From JAWPMV01 sp038527215 (GTDB taxonomy: Bacteria; Bacteroidota; Bacteroidia; J057), in assembly GCA_038527215.1 (NCBI GenBank), contig JBCBGC010000049.1, positions 1-51,255 of the forward strand: a stretch of 51,255 bases of DNA, written 5' to 3'. The position numbers and the translations under genes are program-made. Every line of letters begins with the position of its first letter. Positions within the stretch are counted from its first letter, which is position 1. The notes beneath the pieces were generated by a model, which saw only the letters and a program-made list of their open reading frames with translations, was not told the origin of the DNA and did not search any database. Shown in pieces: positions 50,898 to 51,255 of the stretch.

Positions 50898-50928
50898 CAA
50901 ATATAAAGTAGTTTATTTTATAAACCAA
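50898..50928 (-). promoter_or_regulatory. Promoter of the membrane protein/regulator operon, with operator in the spacer
   Basis: On the - strand: TTG at 50928-50926, a 20-bp spacer, and TATATTTG at 50905-50898, an exact Bacteroidota promoter. The inverted repeat GTTTAT-AAA-ATAAAC (50925-50911) fills the spacer, so a bound repressor would block the polymerase. The leader would be about 10 nt. Confidence 0.78.
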
Positions 50929-50950
50929 ATAAAATGTAGGGACCATTTGT

Positions 50951-51066
50951 AACATCCCCGCTCGCACCAGCCGCAGCCCCTTGAAAGGGGCTTTTACGCA
51001 AACCTGTCTTCGACAATTGATCCCGCCAGGCCCCTTTGAAGGGGCCGATGGGCGGAAGGGGATGTT
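50951..51066 (+). repeat. Element A copy 11
   Basis: 116 bp. AACATCCCC/GGGGATGTT ends, hairpin I AGCCCCTT/AAGGGGCT (perfect), hairpin III GGCCCCTT/AAGGGGCC (perfect). The cleanest copy in the window. Confidence 0.9.
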
Positions 51067-51079
51067 ACTGCAGCCTCGC

Positions 51080-51196
51080 AACATCCCCACTCGCACCAGC
51101 CGCAGCCCCTTGAAAAGGGCTTTCGCGCGGGCCTGTCTTCGACAATTGATCCCGCCAGGCCCCTTTTGAAGGGGCCGCTGGGCGGAAGGGGATGTT
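51080..51196 (+). repeat. Element A copy 12
   Basis: 117 bp. Same ends and hairpins as copy 11; one extra T in hairpin III. A third unit starts at 51210 and is cut by the window edge. Confidence 0.88.
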
Positions 51197-51255
51197 ACTG
51201 CAGCCTCGCAACATCCCCACTCGCACCAGCCGCAGCCCCGTGAAAAGGGCTTTCG

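Larger units (their letters stand above)
50944..51255. repeat. Tandem array of element A at the right edge (R5)
   Basis: Two complete A units and the start of a third, period about 130 bp, with the spacer ACTGCAGCCTCGC between units. The array continues beyond the window. Confidence 0.85.

Noticed and set aside
50884..51096. Extended N-terminus of the membrane protein next to the regulator
   Set aside because: The extension is a translation of element A and the promoter; the exact promoter at 50898-50928 lies inside it.

Overview
The window looks like chromosome of a member of the phylum Bacteroidota, most likely a Saprospiria-type (Lewinella-like) lineage. Three signs support this. First, three proteins end in type IX secretion (T9SS) sorting domains. 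Second, several genes have the Bacteroidota promoter signature TTG-N19/20-TAnnTTTG, with little sign of Shine-Dalgarno sites. Third, the primary sigma factor is the short 288-residue type. The lineage call is an inference from gene content.

Layout. 1-3363: a secreted DUF1800/DUF1501 pair. 3451-10503: a leftward block with a coiled-coil membrane protein, futalosine hydrolase (menaquinone synthesis), a sugar-acetyltransferase-like membrane protein, a giant one-component hybrid kinase and a ligase-associated exonuclease. 10805-17084: MoxR ATPase, polysaccharide deacetylase, MutS and a serine hydrolase. 17100-32768: methyltransferase, DMT exporter, several secreted or lipid-anchored proteins (a VIT/vWA lipoprotein, a TolB-like propeller, a CotH-like protein) and a 13-repeat Ycf48-like T9SS cargo. 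33949-40267: a cohesin/dockerin T9SS cargo, a Bacteroidota helical protein and a PorE-like OmpA protein. 40506-46963: housekeeping genes (queE, folD, maf, tadA, nucleoside phosphorylase, rpoD) and a TetR/hydrolase unit with three matching operators. 47029-50883: a leftward cluster of membrane protein, winged-helix regulator, TPR-like protein and TonB-dependent receptor, with a shared operator-like sequence before its first and third genes.

The main unexplained feature is a family of structured intergenic repeats. Element A (about 117 bp, tandem period about 130 bp) has inverted ends AACATCCCC/GGGGATGTT enclosing hairpins, a cloverleaf-like layout. Element B (about 155-200 bp) is a fold-back with arms of about 55 bp. 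The two are joined into composites, including a 375-bp tandem unit and a 240-bp tandem unit. Their clusters occupy the three largest convergent (3'-to-3') gene junctions (19878-21013, 32769-33948, 37569-38302); a decayed relic lies in a fourth (11856-12105), and a tandem array lies at the right edge. Paired base changes in one A hairpin keep its stem intact, so the fold itself may matter. No transposase, CRISPR array, rRNA or tRNA gene was recognised.

Gene starts were moved downstream of the longest open frame wherever a signal peptide, family N-terminus or promoter supported it. All functions are assigned by reading motifs, not by database search.
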